Positions 23,887-33,602 of a stretch of 64,000 bases of DNA are shown piece after piece. Location: contig NC_064651.1 in the NCBI RefSeq assembly GCF_001723175.1, positions 62,001-126,000 on the forward strand, given 5' to 3'. A program made the translations under genes and the position numbers. The DNA is from Penicillium oxalicum. Taxonomy: Eukaryota; Ascomycota; Eurotiomycetes; Eurotiales; Aspergillaceae. The notes under the pieces were generated by a model that saw only the letters and a program-made list of their open reading frames with translations, was not told the DNA's origin and ran no database searches. Each line of letters opens with the position of its first letter. Within the stretch, counting starts at the first letter, position 1.

Positions 23887-25663
23887 TTATGCTGATGCTG
23901 GTATCTGCTGGTTGCTCCAAGCTTTCGCTCCCTTGTACATGCAATTGAATTTCATAAATTGATCCGGACGCCTGCAAAGACAGCTCTGTCAGGAGCTTGG
24001 AAACGCCCATATGACGCGAAAGACGGGTTTATTACTTACAATGTCACCGTCTTCTTCTCGGCAGCGGGCTTTGCCGCGTCTCGGCTGTAGGCTTGAATCA
24101 GGCTGACACGGGAGTAGCGAGTTTGGAAGATATCCTGTTCCAATAGATAAGTACGCTTTCCCATCAAGAACTGCAGAGCTTTCAAAAATAGCTATTAGAC
24201 ACTCACGTCCAAGATTTGGGACAAAGCCTCGGCTGATGGTGGCTCGGTAATGCCCTCAAAAAAGGCACCTAGGGCTTCTGCATCCTCTATTGCTTGACTT
24301 GCGCCTTGGCCTTGCGTGGGAAGCATGGCATGAGCAGCATCGCCAATCAGGAGGACACGTCCTCGATGCCAGGTCTTGAGAGGGTCCTGTGGATTCATCA
24401 GTCAAAGATCGTCCCAGGGAAAACAAACTCATGGACCATGTACCAGGTCCCGCAGTTGCCACAGTCCAAGATCGGAGGAATGTCTGGAGAACGTCAGAAA
24501 AGATGCCCAAGTTGTCTAGTGACGAACCCTCCTTACTTGAATGTGCTGGTCATCCATTGAGGGAATTCGGAGAATGTATCGAGCATCTTTTGCAAGTTAC
24601 CCTCGGCGACCCATGATTGCTTCGCGGAGGGATCTTCGTTCATTTGCTCTGGGATATCGACGAAATGAGTGATCGAGTCTTCGCTGGGCCAAGTCGTCAT
24701 CACTTACCGTCTGGCACGAGCGCAACGATTCCAAAGACCTCGCCTTGCCTCCCGGGACCCATCACCAGTCGGCAATTGTGCGCTACCATCATGGAAGTGT
24801 AGGGAGCACGAGGGTTGATCTTGGAACAAAAGTCGGGCTCCTCCTTCTCTAGTGTCTCGCTGGGGATCTGTTCTCACATTAGCTGTATCCCCATAAGTTC
24901 CTAGTCTCGTGCGAGCATCTACCATCAAACGATACGCTGTAATGAAAGGAATCAGCCTATGTTTCCATTTTCCCTGTCATGGCATACGAAGACTTACCGG
25001 AATGACCTGTCGGTAACGGAGATGGCTCCTCTTGCAAGACATGCTTGCGAATCACGCTGTGACTACAGGCCCATAGAAGCGCAATTAGACATTTGCCACC
25101 ACATCGCAAAATCAACGCTAATGCAAATGAAAGTGAAGCGTGTCGGAAAGGATGAGCGGCGGTAATACTAACATTCCATCGGCAGCGACTACAAAGTCAG
25201 CAGTGACAACTTCGCCATCTTCCAGTGTGACAGACCCCGTCACAGGATCACAGTCGACGACTCGGGATGCGGTTCGGACGGTGACAGGTTCGCCCTCGCG
25301 CTCAGTTGAGATCGCCGCTTCCTTTAATTGATCGTGAAAGTCTCTACGGTGGAAACATAAACGCTCGGCACCGTATTCGGCTGTTGTGGAAAGCGGCACC
25401 GAGTTCACCAGCACGCCGTCAGTGTTGTAGACGCGGAACCCTTCATCGACCATTGATCGCGCCGCCACCAATTCTTTCTTCAAGCTCCATGTTGACTCGA
25501 CAATTCTGGAAGCATTTGGCTGTAATGAGATCAAGGCACCGATCTCTTTGTTCAATCTCGATTGCTCCAATACGGTGATTTGGCGATTAGGTCCTCGCAG
25601 CGCGATCGCCGCAGCGAGGCCTGCGATTCCGCCTCCCACAATGACAATCCGGAAAGGTGACAT
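23887..25663 (-). CDS. FAD-dependent monooxygenase (salicylate hydroxylase-like, class A)
   Basis: This is a single-component NAD(P)H-dependent flavoprotein hydroxylase, usually acting on aromatic or heteroaromatic acids. Nine exons join to roughly 410 residues. The N-terminal Rossmann motif is [16 protein letters not shown]. The DG motif is VVAADG, completed by IHSVIRKHV after the first intron. The GD motif is [20 protein letters not shown], followed by IEDAEALG. The C-terminal block reads [20 protein letters not shown] and ends [18 protein letters not shown] 14-nt microexon (24923-24936) encodes YRLM and is needed to keep frame with [13 protein letters not shown]. The start is the ATG directly before [11 protein letters not shown]. 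It lacks an N-terminal signal, so it is probably cytosolic. It is divergent from the PhyH gene across 447 bp, implying co-regulation. Confidence 0.9.
24923..24936 (-). other. 14-nt microexon of the flavin monooxygenase
   Basis: This exon lies between an ATTACAG acceptor and a GTAGAT donor. It supplies two bases of an Ala codon plus Tyr-Arg-Leu-Met. Omitting it breaks the frame between the TGHS and IPSET blocks. Confidence 0.75.
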
Positions 25664-26110
25664 CTTCGTGTACCAAGTCTCGAGCTCAGGAACTTGTGAA
25701 GTCTGATGGATTTGGAAATTTCAACTCAGGCCTTCTCTTCGGCAACCCAATGCCGCGTTCTCTGCTTTTGATAACTCTTTCGTCGACTTGTGCCCCAACT
25801 TGACCAACCGCTTCCCCCACCCCCTCCGAGGCCCCAAGTGATTTCCCCACCCCCACCGTCCACTTTCCGAAATCTCGAGAGCGCAGACGTTGACCAAGAA
25901 ATGGATTCCTCCATACCCAATGACAATCACTGCAACATGTCATGCGACAATTCGATGAACACGCCGTGTGGGCGTCGCCATCGGCAACAATCCGGATTAT
26001 TTTTTGTAAAACTGGGGAGCAAGGCGGATTGGATTATAAACATGCAAGCTCGTCGCTCAACATTCCATCAGTCAACAGGTTGACAGCAACACATCCTCTT
26101 CCACATCAAG
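25664..26110. promoter_or_regulatory. Bidirectional promoter of monooxygenase and PhyH dioxygenase with CreA-type sites
   Basis: This 447-bp intergenic region lies between divergent start codons. Three CCCCAC elements (reverse complement GTGGGG, matching SYGGRG) lie at 25815, 25845 and 25851, inside a C-rich tract. Tandem sites of this kind are typical of CreA-repressed divergent fungal promoters. Binding is inferred. Confidence 0.55.
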
Positions 26111-27342
26111 ATGTCAACAACAACAATCACCACCACCACCACCGAGACCGTCCCGGTCAATCCCAACTTGCACGGACACGGTGCCATGCGCCTCGATGGC
26201 ACCGACGAGCAATTCGGTGACTGGCGCGATGATCTGGCCCGCGATGGCTATGCGGTGATCAAGGCTGCTATTCCCCGCGAGAAGGCTTTGGGATATGCTG
26301 ACCAAATGTACACGTGGTTGGAGAACTTGTAGGTTTCCCGAGACGTTGATGTTCAACACCTTGAGACACAGCATTTGCTTTCAAGCAAGCCCAATCTCAA
26401 TCCCATGCTGACCCTTTTCAAATAGCAAGCTCGGCTTTGACCGCAATGACCTCTCTACCGTGCACAAGGACAGGCTGCCCGTGATCAACGAGAAGGGCAT
26501 GTGTCTGGCGTACGGTCTTTCCCATGAAGACTTTGTTTGGGGTGTTCGTAGCGAGCCCGGAGTTGTGGGAGCCTTTGAGAAGGTCTACGACGACGAGGAT
26601 CTGATTGTTTCCTTCGACGCCATCAACTTCCAGTTCCCCAAGTTCGTCTCTCCCCTATGCCGCAAAGTCGGTAGTCTGTCCGTGCGCTAACAAATTGACT
26701 AATAGCCGCACCGATCTACCCCCCAACAAGCCTTGGCCGCACCAGGATCAGGATCCCGCAAAGCACGGTTTCCGCTGCATGCAGGGACTGGTCAACCTGC
26801 TTCCCAATGGACCCGAGGATGGTGGCCTTATCGTCTGCAAGGGTGGCCATCTTCTCTCGGAAGAGTTCCACCGCGACATGGCTGACGAGGAGCGTATCCC
26901 CGCCTGGACCCCTGAGTGGTACGGTTTCACTGACCGCGGCATGAAGTGGTTGGAGGACCACGGCTGTGAATGGATCAAGATCAGCGCCGAGCCCGGTGAT
27001 CTACTCGTGTGGGACTCCCGTACTCCTCACTATAACCTGAGTCCCAAGCGCGACCAGCCTCGTTTCGCCGTCTACACTTGCTTCATGCCCGTCGCGGATG
27101 CCACACAGGAGGATCTTCGCCGCAAGAAGGACGCTTTCGATCGTCGTGTCGGCACCACGCATTGGCCCAATGCCAGGCACACTGGCTCCAACGTTGCCCA
27201 GCGTGATGGCAAGCCGGACCCTCACAACCGTGATCGCCCTGTGAATGATCCCAAGCTGAGCGAGCGCGCATTCAAGCTGACGGGTATTCCGTACATCAAG
27301 GACGAGTCTGCGACCATCAAACAGACCACCGTCTCCGCTTAA
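26111..27342 (+). CDS. PhyH-family Fe(II)/2-oxoglutarate dioxygenase
   Basis: This is a phytanoyl-CoA-dioxygenase-like protein that would hydroxylate a small molecule using O2, Fe(II) and 2-oxoglutarate. Three exons (26111-26328, 26426-26641, 26706-27342) give 356 residues. The double-stranded beta-helix residues are visible: the H-x-D metal pair in WPHQDQDP, the distal His in WDSRTPHYN, and the cosubstrate Arg in DQPRFAVYTCF. The N-terminus carries a Thr-rich run and the typical DLARDGYAVIKAAIPREKA entry to the fold. No peroxisomal PTS1 is present (the end is QTTVSA), so classical phytanoyl-CoA alpha-oxidation is unlikely. It is divergent from the flavin monooxygenase, and the two probably act on the same pathway. 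The substrate is unknown. Confidence 0.9.
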
Positions 27343-28893
27343 GTATCAAAATGTTGTTTTACAATTATTCCCCATTTGAGCAGATGATCAAATTGCACCA
27401 ATGAATGTTTCTCTTTCGTTTTTTTCCCCACTGAATATCGTACAATTTCTACGTGTTTGATCGTATTCTTGGACAGCCCACTCGAACTCAAAAAAGTAGC
27501 TTCACTATCTAGTTAACATCCATATGCTCCAGTATAGCTGGTATACCAAAAATGAACTTAATTCTTGGGCCTCTTTCAGAAGAAAATTTGACCAACCTGC
27601 CACACTCGGGTTGACGACACATATATTAGTGCCTTGAAACAACTGGAACCTTTCATCAACAACATAAGATCTTTCCTAGAAGCCATTGCTGAGATAGACA
27701 GAACGCGGGCTGGTCCCGTCTTCCCGTACCCTCAATTCTACCTAAGCATCACTACCTACAGCCCCATCCTGATTTCAACCATCTTGGCCATTCGTGACGA
27801 TGAACATTAAATCAATACCGGGTATATGTAGTACTCATCTCTCTTCTTTGCCTTTGGTCTCTTTTCTCCTTCCCTTAGAAGTGATTATCATATCAGGAAT
27901 GGAACCGTGGGAAGTGGCTTGAATAGGTACCACTTGAATGGACCTAGCACCTATGGAAATTGGATGGTATTCGTGAACTTTCTGAGCTATTCATACGCGT
28001 CTATTTCATTGTATCTCGATGGATTATTTCATACCTAAATGGATGGAGTGGTTGAAGGCTAGGATTGGAAGTTGCTCCTCGACCTACCTGACCTCCACCT
28101 ACATGGCCAGGCCCGGGCGGTATAGGTAATATTACAAAATATACAACCACTACTACGCGCTACTTAATCTGGCTGGAAACATTAACTTAGCGCTTTTATA
28201 GCGTTGGATAGAAGCTATGATGCAGTATGTACATTGATCTAAACAATACATTGGTCCTTTTTCCAGACCGAAGTCTTTCTTTTGCTTCATGCCAAGAAGA
28301 TAAAAACGCGACGGACTCTAGGTGCCCAAATTCTGCCTGGATCGGCCTGTTTAGACTGGATGGAGGGGCACAACACACAGACATATTGACACCGGAAGAT
28401 TGATTGATACATCATAGTCTATCATGAGGGGCTTCAAGTCGATAAATAAACGCCGATGATCATCGGTTATTTGAATATCTGAGTGAATGATACCCCAGCA
28501 AGGATCTTCAACGACAAAATCTCTATGCCAGGGTTTCATCATCGACAGCATGTGTTCAAGGTTTCATTGTAGACGACTTCACATGAGAGGTGCACTGTGA
28601 AGTGTGTCGGAGTCAAATGCCCGACACCTGAGCTCACAGACGGCGGAGATAAGGGGGAAATCCAATGACTCCTCCCCAGAGCAGAAAGACCGTGAAGAAC
28701 GGGGTATATCCGGCAAATCGGGCCTGAAGAGGAAGAACAGTATCAAATCAAAAATCATCGCAGTCATATGATAAAAGAAAACGAAAGGTTCAACACGTGC
28801 CTCCTGGAGAGGACAAAATCAAAGAGAGACAACAAGTGGGTATTATTGCGCAAATATGAAACAGATCTCAAGAGATTAAAGCGTGTTGCACCA
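27343..28893. other. 1.5-kb intergenic region
   Basis: This is AT-richer DNA with short repeats of the TAGGTAG/ACCTACC type. No frame with family features was seen on either strand. Confidence 0.5.
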
Positions 28894-30708
28894 TTAGTCA
28901 CTCCCACCGGGGGATGATGGTAATGGAAGGCTGGATGCTTCAAAATACGAATGTTCGAATGCCGAGGAGTCGGAGGTGAAGATGGTCGAGCAGTCCGCAG
29001 ATGGGCTCAGAAGACCACGCCCACTTTCGCCCACGTCACCCAGCTCCTCGGGAGATAGAACTCGGCCACCCAGTTCAACATCTTGGACACGAACATTGTA
29101 TTCGAGAGCCTTTCGACCTTCCTTGATGAGTTCTTCAGTCCACCCAAGACATCGCTTGATACTTTGATTGAGTTTTTGACTATCAATCAAAAGCTCCTGG
29201 TGTCGTGCAAGATCAAGCATGAACTTCTTCTCATCATGAGCTCTGTGCTTGGCATCATGTTCGGCGAGCGAATCGGGGCTTAACACCCCTTCATCAGGCA
29301 CGGAGTCCTCGTCACTCAGGTCCGACACTTCGTCTTGCGAGTGCGCAAAAGAGATTTCACTGTCTTCCTCTTCCATCTCACTAGTCGTTGACAACGCGGC
29401 GCCGGAAAAAGATCGGGTCGAAGGTGCCATGGACAAGCGACCCGAGCGACTGAGGCGACGATATCTTCGCAACTCGGCAGTGTGTTTACGCATCTCTCGC
29501 TCCAATGTCCGATTGATGGCTAGTAAGGATGAGTTGCTGATTTCAAGGTCCATAATTTTGCGTTCTGTGCGGGCGGTTGAGGCTGGGTCGAAAGAATTAT
29601 CATGTTTCCCTGGGCTCATGGGCAAAGGACTCGTAGTTACCGAAGAACCGTTACTAAATATCCGAGGCCGAAGGGTCGGCATGCGCTCGGAGATCGTGGC
29701 CGGAACTCCATCTGTACTCAGCGTGGTCGAGACAATGAAGGGGCTTGCTCGAAGTCCATCCGAGGGTGTCGAGATCTGGCTGGTAGAGTCCACACTGGAC
29801 GACTTTCGATGTTGCCGAAGAGGCAATAATGGCGGGCGCTCGGGCGCCTGACTGGACGACGATCCAAGTCTTTGCATCACCACCTCAACAGGCAAGGGAA
29901 GATCCGCGGCTGGCCCACCGCGCGATATTCCGTCCTCAGGCGGGTAAGAGGAAGCATCTGAAATGCGTGGCGACTTGAGACGGGCAGAGGAGGGAGGGGC
30001 GGTGCGCGGCGGTAAGCCGGAGCGCGCGAAGCCTCCAGACCGGCGCCTGAGACTACTGACGGTAGACTGTGTATCATCTGTAGCCTCATGCTTCTCTTGA
30101 TCGCCGTTGGCGTAAACGAAGCTGGAAGCGGGAGACGACCTTCCTTGCTTCAGGCGAGATGGGACTTCCACTTCGGAGGAAGGTGTCGATCGGACGGCAG
30201 AGGCGTGGAAGAACATGGGTGAGTTGGACGGAGGGTCGATTGCTGGGTGTGTTCGTGGTGTATGTTGAGCCTCGGCGTTCAATGCCTTCCCCCTCAGACT
30301 CCTGGAAGACTCGGAGGGCTTGATCCCCCGAGCCGGACTTCGCTCTGTTCGCCTAACCCCATTGACACCGAGGCCGACCGGAATTTGTGAATAGGACGCT
30401 GTAGATGATTGACCGGAGACCGAGTGTGTTGGTGAGGGGAAAGCTGCATCGCGACGGGTGGTGCGTGAACCCGAACGAGGGGTGACATTTGCACTCAGGT
30501 AGGAGGCCGGAGTAGCACTCACGTCGTCTTTGGTGGGGGTCGGATAAGGGTGATCGGGAGGGGCGAGACGACGAGGGACGGAGTATCCTGAACCAGGACT
30601 GGCCAATTTCGGGGTCAGAGGAGGCTTGCTGGTGCGATTGAAGGCAGCCGAGAGAGTCGGCGTAAAAGGTTTGGCGAGATGGCCGTGGGTTTGTTTATCG
30701 GAGGTCAT
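28894..30708 (-). CDS. Serine-rich coiled-coil protein of unknown function, conserved-looking
   Basis: A single-exon frame of 604 residues starts at MTSDKQTHGHLAKPFTPT. The first 400 residues are low in hydrophobics and rich in Ser, Pro, Thr and Arg, with many SP/TP sites (RLAPPDHPYPTPTKDD, SPARGIKPSESS), suggesting multisite phosphorylation. An amphipathic segment (ERKIMDLEISNSSLLAINRT, then LEREMRKHTAELRRYRR) predicts a coiled coil. It is followed by an acidic stretch and a second helical block (EKKFMLDLARHQELLIDSQK, then LNQSIKRCLGWTEELIKEGR). No enzymatic motif or membrane segment is seen. A cytoskeletal, polarity or septation scaffold is possible, but I cannot name the family. The upstream in-frame extension to 30849 is Cys-rich and judged non-coding. 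Confidence 0.75.
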   Translation of the reverse strand: MTSDKQTHGHLAKPFTPTLSAAFNRTSKPPLTPKLASPGSGYSVPRRLAPPDHPYPTPTKDDVSATPASYLSANVTPRSGSRTTRRDAAFPSPTHSVSGQSSTASYSQIPVGLGVNGVRRTERSPARGIKPSESSRSLRGKALNAEAQHTPRTHPAIDPPSNSPMFFHASAVRSTPSSEVEVPSRLKQGRSSPASSFVYANGDQEKHEATDDTQSTVSSLRRRSGGFARSGLPPRTAPPSSARLKSPRISDASSYPPEDGISRGGPAADLPLPVEVVMQRLGSSSSQAPERPPLLPLRQHRKSSSVDSTSQISTPSDGLRASPFIVSTTLSTDGVPATISERMPTLRPRIFSNGSSVTTSPLPMSPGKHDNSFDPASTARTERKIMDLEISNSSLLAINRTLEREMRKHTAELRRYRRLSRSGRLSMAPSTRSFSGAALSTTSEMEEEDSEISFAHSQDEVSDLSDEDSVPDEGVLSPDSLAEHDAKHRAHDEKKFMLDLARHQELLIDSQKLNQSIKRCLGWTEELIKEGRKALEYNVRVQDVELGGRVLSPEELGDVGESGRGLLSPSADCSTIFTSDSSAFEHSYFEASSLPLPSSPGGSD

Positions 30709-31487
30709 AGTTGCGGAACGAGACTGGAGGCTGGCATCGTGATACAAGGCAGGCCCCAGAGCATGATGGCATTCGCCACCCTCAACAGCTCGGACCGATG
30801 CTATAAGTACGAAAGAACAACAGCACCGTGGCTTGATCACCAAACACACAAGAAGGGTCGGACGGGGAAGGTTGACGAGGGACTCGAAAACATTCAGACC
30901 CGATCGGGCCTAGGGCGGTGTTCACCGCAATACAGAGACGCTTTCCTTTCTCGGCATTTGGTTTTTGGCTAATTTTGGGTGTCGCGATATTCGGAGACAA
31001 AATCGATAGTGGAATGGATTTGGGAATTATCAACCAAATGTCGTGTCAAGCAAGTGGCATTATCGAAAGTATTATTGATAGGCCGACACGCAAGATCTGA
31101 CAATTCAATCCCCTCGCAACCAAACAGTATGACGCGAGGTGGCTGCAAGGCCCTGAGCTTCTTGAAGCTGACAAGGGGGTGGTCCCGAGGCTCCACTCCG
31201 TTGATAAGCCAATTGCGCGGACTTTGGTTTACAGAAATATGCTCGAGCCATGGTTCGAATTGTGTGCGCGAACGGTTGGGTTGCTATGCGTTTATCAAGA
31301 AAGTCAACTATGGTATTCAAAGCCAAGGTGGAAAGAATGATGAATTGCCAACTCCTAGCCCATTCGACCGGATGTAGTGTTCTACGAGGCTGGTTGTCCC
31401 AACCAAGGTCTATGCGCATACAATTGCATGCTATCAATGCTCTGGAGCTTGTTTAACGCGGATTGACCAGCGTGGAACATGTGAATG
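30709..31487. other. Intergenic, no gene seen
   Basis: This 779-bp stretch lies between the coiled-coil gene promoter and the 3' end of the polymerase kappa gene. Frames present are short and motif-free. Confidence 0.5.
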
Positions 31488-33409
31488 CTATTTGAAGAAA
31501 AGCCGTTTTTGCCGTGGATCAGAATCGGTTGATAACGGCTGAACCGGCGATTTGCGCTTTCTGACGGAAGGCCCGGTAAGCTCATCAGATGCCGAATCCT
31601 GGGCGGCTTCGCGTATCGTTTGCCTCGAAAGACAAAAATCTACGTGGTCATTGAAGATCCGATTATCCGCAGTTTGAGGTCGACCACAAACTGGGCAATT
31701 CAACAGCTGAACCACCGGAGGCTGCTGAGTCGAGTTGACGGCGGCAAGCTCGCCGGCGCTGGTTGTGTCATCGGCAGCCGCCCTGACACACGAGGAAGTA
31801 GTCACCTGTGTCTCCACCTCTTGACTGAGCTGTTCAAGATCGTTCATTTCGTCTTGCCTCTCTTGCCGAGCAGCATTCTCAAATGCCTCCTCGGCGCCGA
31901 TTTCACGTTCATCGGCCGCCCTGGCAAGGGTCGTTGAGTTGGTCTTGTGCGCAGTCGCCATGCCAAAGAAGCCCGGCCCGACCTTTTTAGTGCTCACGAG
32001 ATTAGTGACTCGCAGACCAAGAAGTCGCAACTTCAATGCCGGTATTTCTTTTTCGAGTTTGATCAACATGGGCAAGGCGAAGGCGTATAAATCATCTGCT
32101 TGACACACAGGTCGAGGAGGCGCCGTCTGGCGTGTGAGGACTTCGAACGTATGAAGCTTGACCTTTAAGCAAAGGGTCCGGCCCTTGAATTGAGTGCGCG
32201 TCAGATCCTTCTCGAGCTCATCCGCAGCCCAGCGGAGCTTTGCACGGATCTCTTCTTTGCCGTCAATCGCATGGAAAGTCGTCTCGGTGCCTACACTCTT
32301 GCGTTCATGTGTCTCGACAGGCTCGATCTTCGTCCGCCCGAGACCCAGATAACACTGCGCAAGAAACTGGAAAGCCTTCTCACCGAACAACCTCGTCAGA
32401 AAGGCGCGCTGGGGGTAGATATCCCCGCAAGTCTTGATACCGATCGAGTCCAGCTCTCGCTCAAACACACGGCCGATTCCATTGACCTTGCGCACTGACA
32501 AATCTTGCATGAAATTCATAATAGCAGTCCGATCATTGGGGATGCGATATTGCCCATTCGGCTTGTTCATGTTTGAGCAAATCTTGGCCAATTTAGCGTT
32601 GGCAGCGATCCCGGCAGAGACGGAGACTTTCGTCACTTCCAGAATCTCCGCTCGCATGCGTTCCACGGCCTCGTCTGGCCCAAGTTCATTCTCTGCACAG
32701 TACGCGGTGATATTCAAGTATGCCTCGTCAATACTCGCACTTTCAAAGAGCGGATCATACTGAGCGATGATTTCGCGAATTTCCTTTGCCTTGGCAGTGT
32801 ATTTGTCAAAGTTGGAAGATATGAGAATCAATTGCGGACACAATTTCTTCGCCACAAATGAAGCCATTCCACTGCGAACTCCGAATTTCCGGGCCTCGTA
32901 GTTGCATGTCGTGAGCACGCCTTTCCCAACAGCCATGGGAACCGTTTTCAGTTCCGGGCGGCCCAACTCTTCCACTGCCGCGAAGAAAGCATCGCAGTCT
33001 ACATGTATTATGTATTGAGAAAGATCGCGGCCTAACTCGAGACTGGCGAGATATTCATCGGCCCGGCGCAGATCATGGGATAGGTCCAACTTTTCCAGTC
33101 GGGCTTTCACTTTGAGGATGCGCTGAATCTTGACAGTGAGAGTGCGATCACGTTCTTGCTCGTGGTCAAAGAACTTGGATCCCTTAGAAGCATTGTAGAT
33201 AATTTCTGATACCTGAAAGATCGTGTCAGCTGACCACCTCGACCTCACGAGGTCTCTGACCTGGCGGGACGCACTTTTTGCTGATCGACTGTGTCTTGGC
33301 CCGCTTTAGTCAAGGACGGCCCCAGCAACTGATACTTGAGGGTTTCAAAGCTTTCCTCGCCTTCCGGTGGGATCGACGCTTCTTTTGCTGCTCCATCGGG
33401 AGAAGTCAT
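31488..33409 (-). CDS. DNA polymerase kappa (DinB-type Y-family translesion polymerase)
   Basis: This is a nuclear error-prone polymerase for lesion bypass. Two exons (33409-33275 and 33212-31488) give 619 residues. The N-clasp (ASKGSKFFDHEQERD) precedes the catalytic core with YIIHVDCDAFFAAVE (metal Asp), TCNYEARKFGVRSGM and SASIDEAYLN (metal Asp/Glu). The helix-hairpin-helix VRKVNGIGRVFERELDSIGI and the little-finger domain KGRTLCLKVKLHTFEVLTRQ follow. One UBZ4 zinc finger is present (CPVCGRP...NDHVDFC), where vertebrate enzymes carry two. The extreme C-terminus QKRLFFK resembles a shortened PCNA-interacting motif. The open frame extends upstream to a GTG, but the first ATG is at 33409. It is divergent from nbs1. 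Confidence 0.94.
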
Positions 33410-33602
33410 ATTTTCCGGCGAGCCATCAGGCGGAGGAGAGAGTCGCCAAGTTGACACTGACTCAACACTTCAAGATTCGCATCCAAACCCCCCGCTAGGC
33501 TGCTGCCAGGCACAACCCTGGGTGACGCATTCTCACGTGATCACGCGTTACGGATTCACGTGTCCGGGCGGCGCCGCTGGTGACTCCGCAACGACAGCCC
33601 CT
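33410..33602. promoter_or_regulatory. Compact bidirectional promoter of polymerase kappa and nbs1
   Basis: Only 193 bp separate the two start codons. The palindromic E-box TCACGTGA lies at 33533-33540, an MCB element ACGCGT at 33543-33548 and a second CACGTG at 33557. MCB is the established MBF site for G1/S genes in yeasts; its role here is inferred. Confidence 0.65.

Noticed and set aside
17464..27342. Interpretation as the known nicotinate (hxn) cluster or as a classical secondary-metabolite cluster.
   Set aside because: There is no molybdoenzyme, amidase or hydrolase of the hxn type and no PKS, NRPS or terpene backbone. The dioxygenase is PhyH-type. The resemblance is only in protein classes.
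29249..29851. A 200-codon plus-strand frame.
   Set aside because: It is antisense to the serine-rich coiled-coil gene and shows mirrored Ser/Arg composition only.
33409..33457. An upstream extension of Pol kappa to 33457.
   Set aside because: That frame begins with GTG. The first ATG is at 33409 and the extra residues are not needed by the family.
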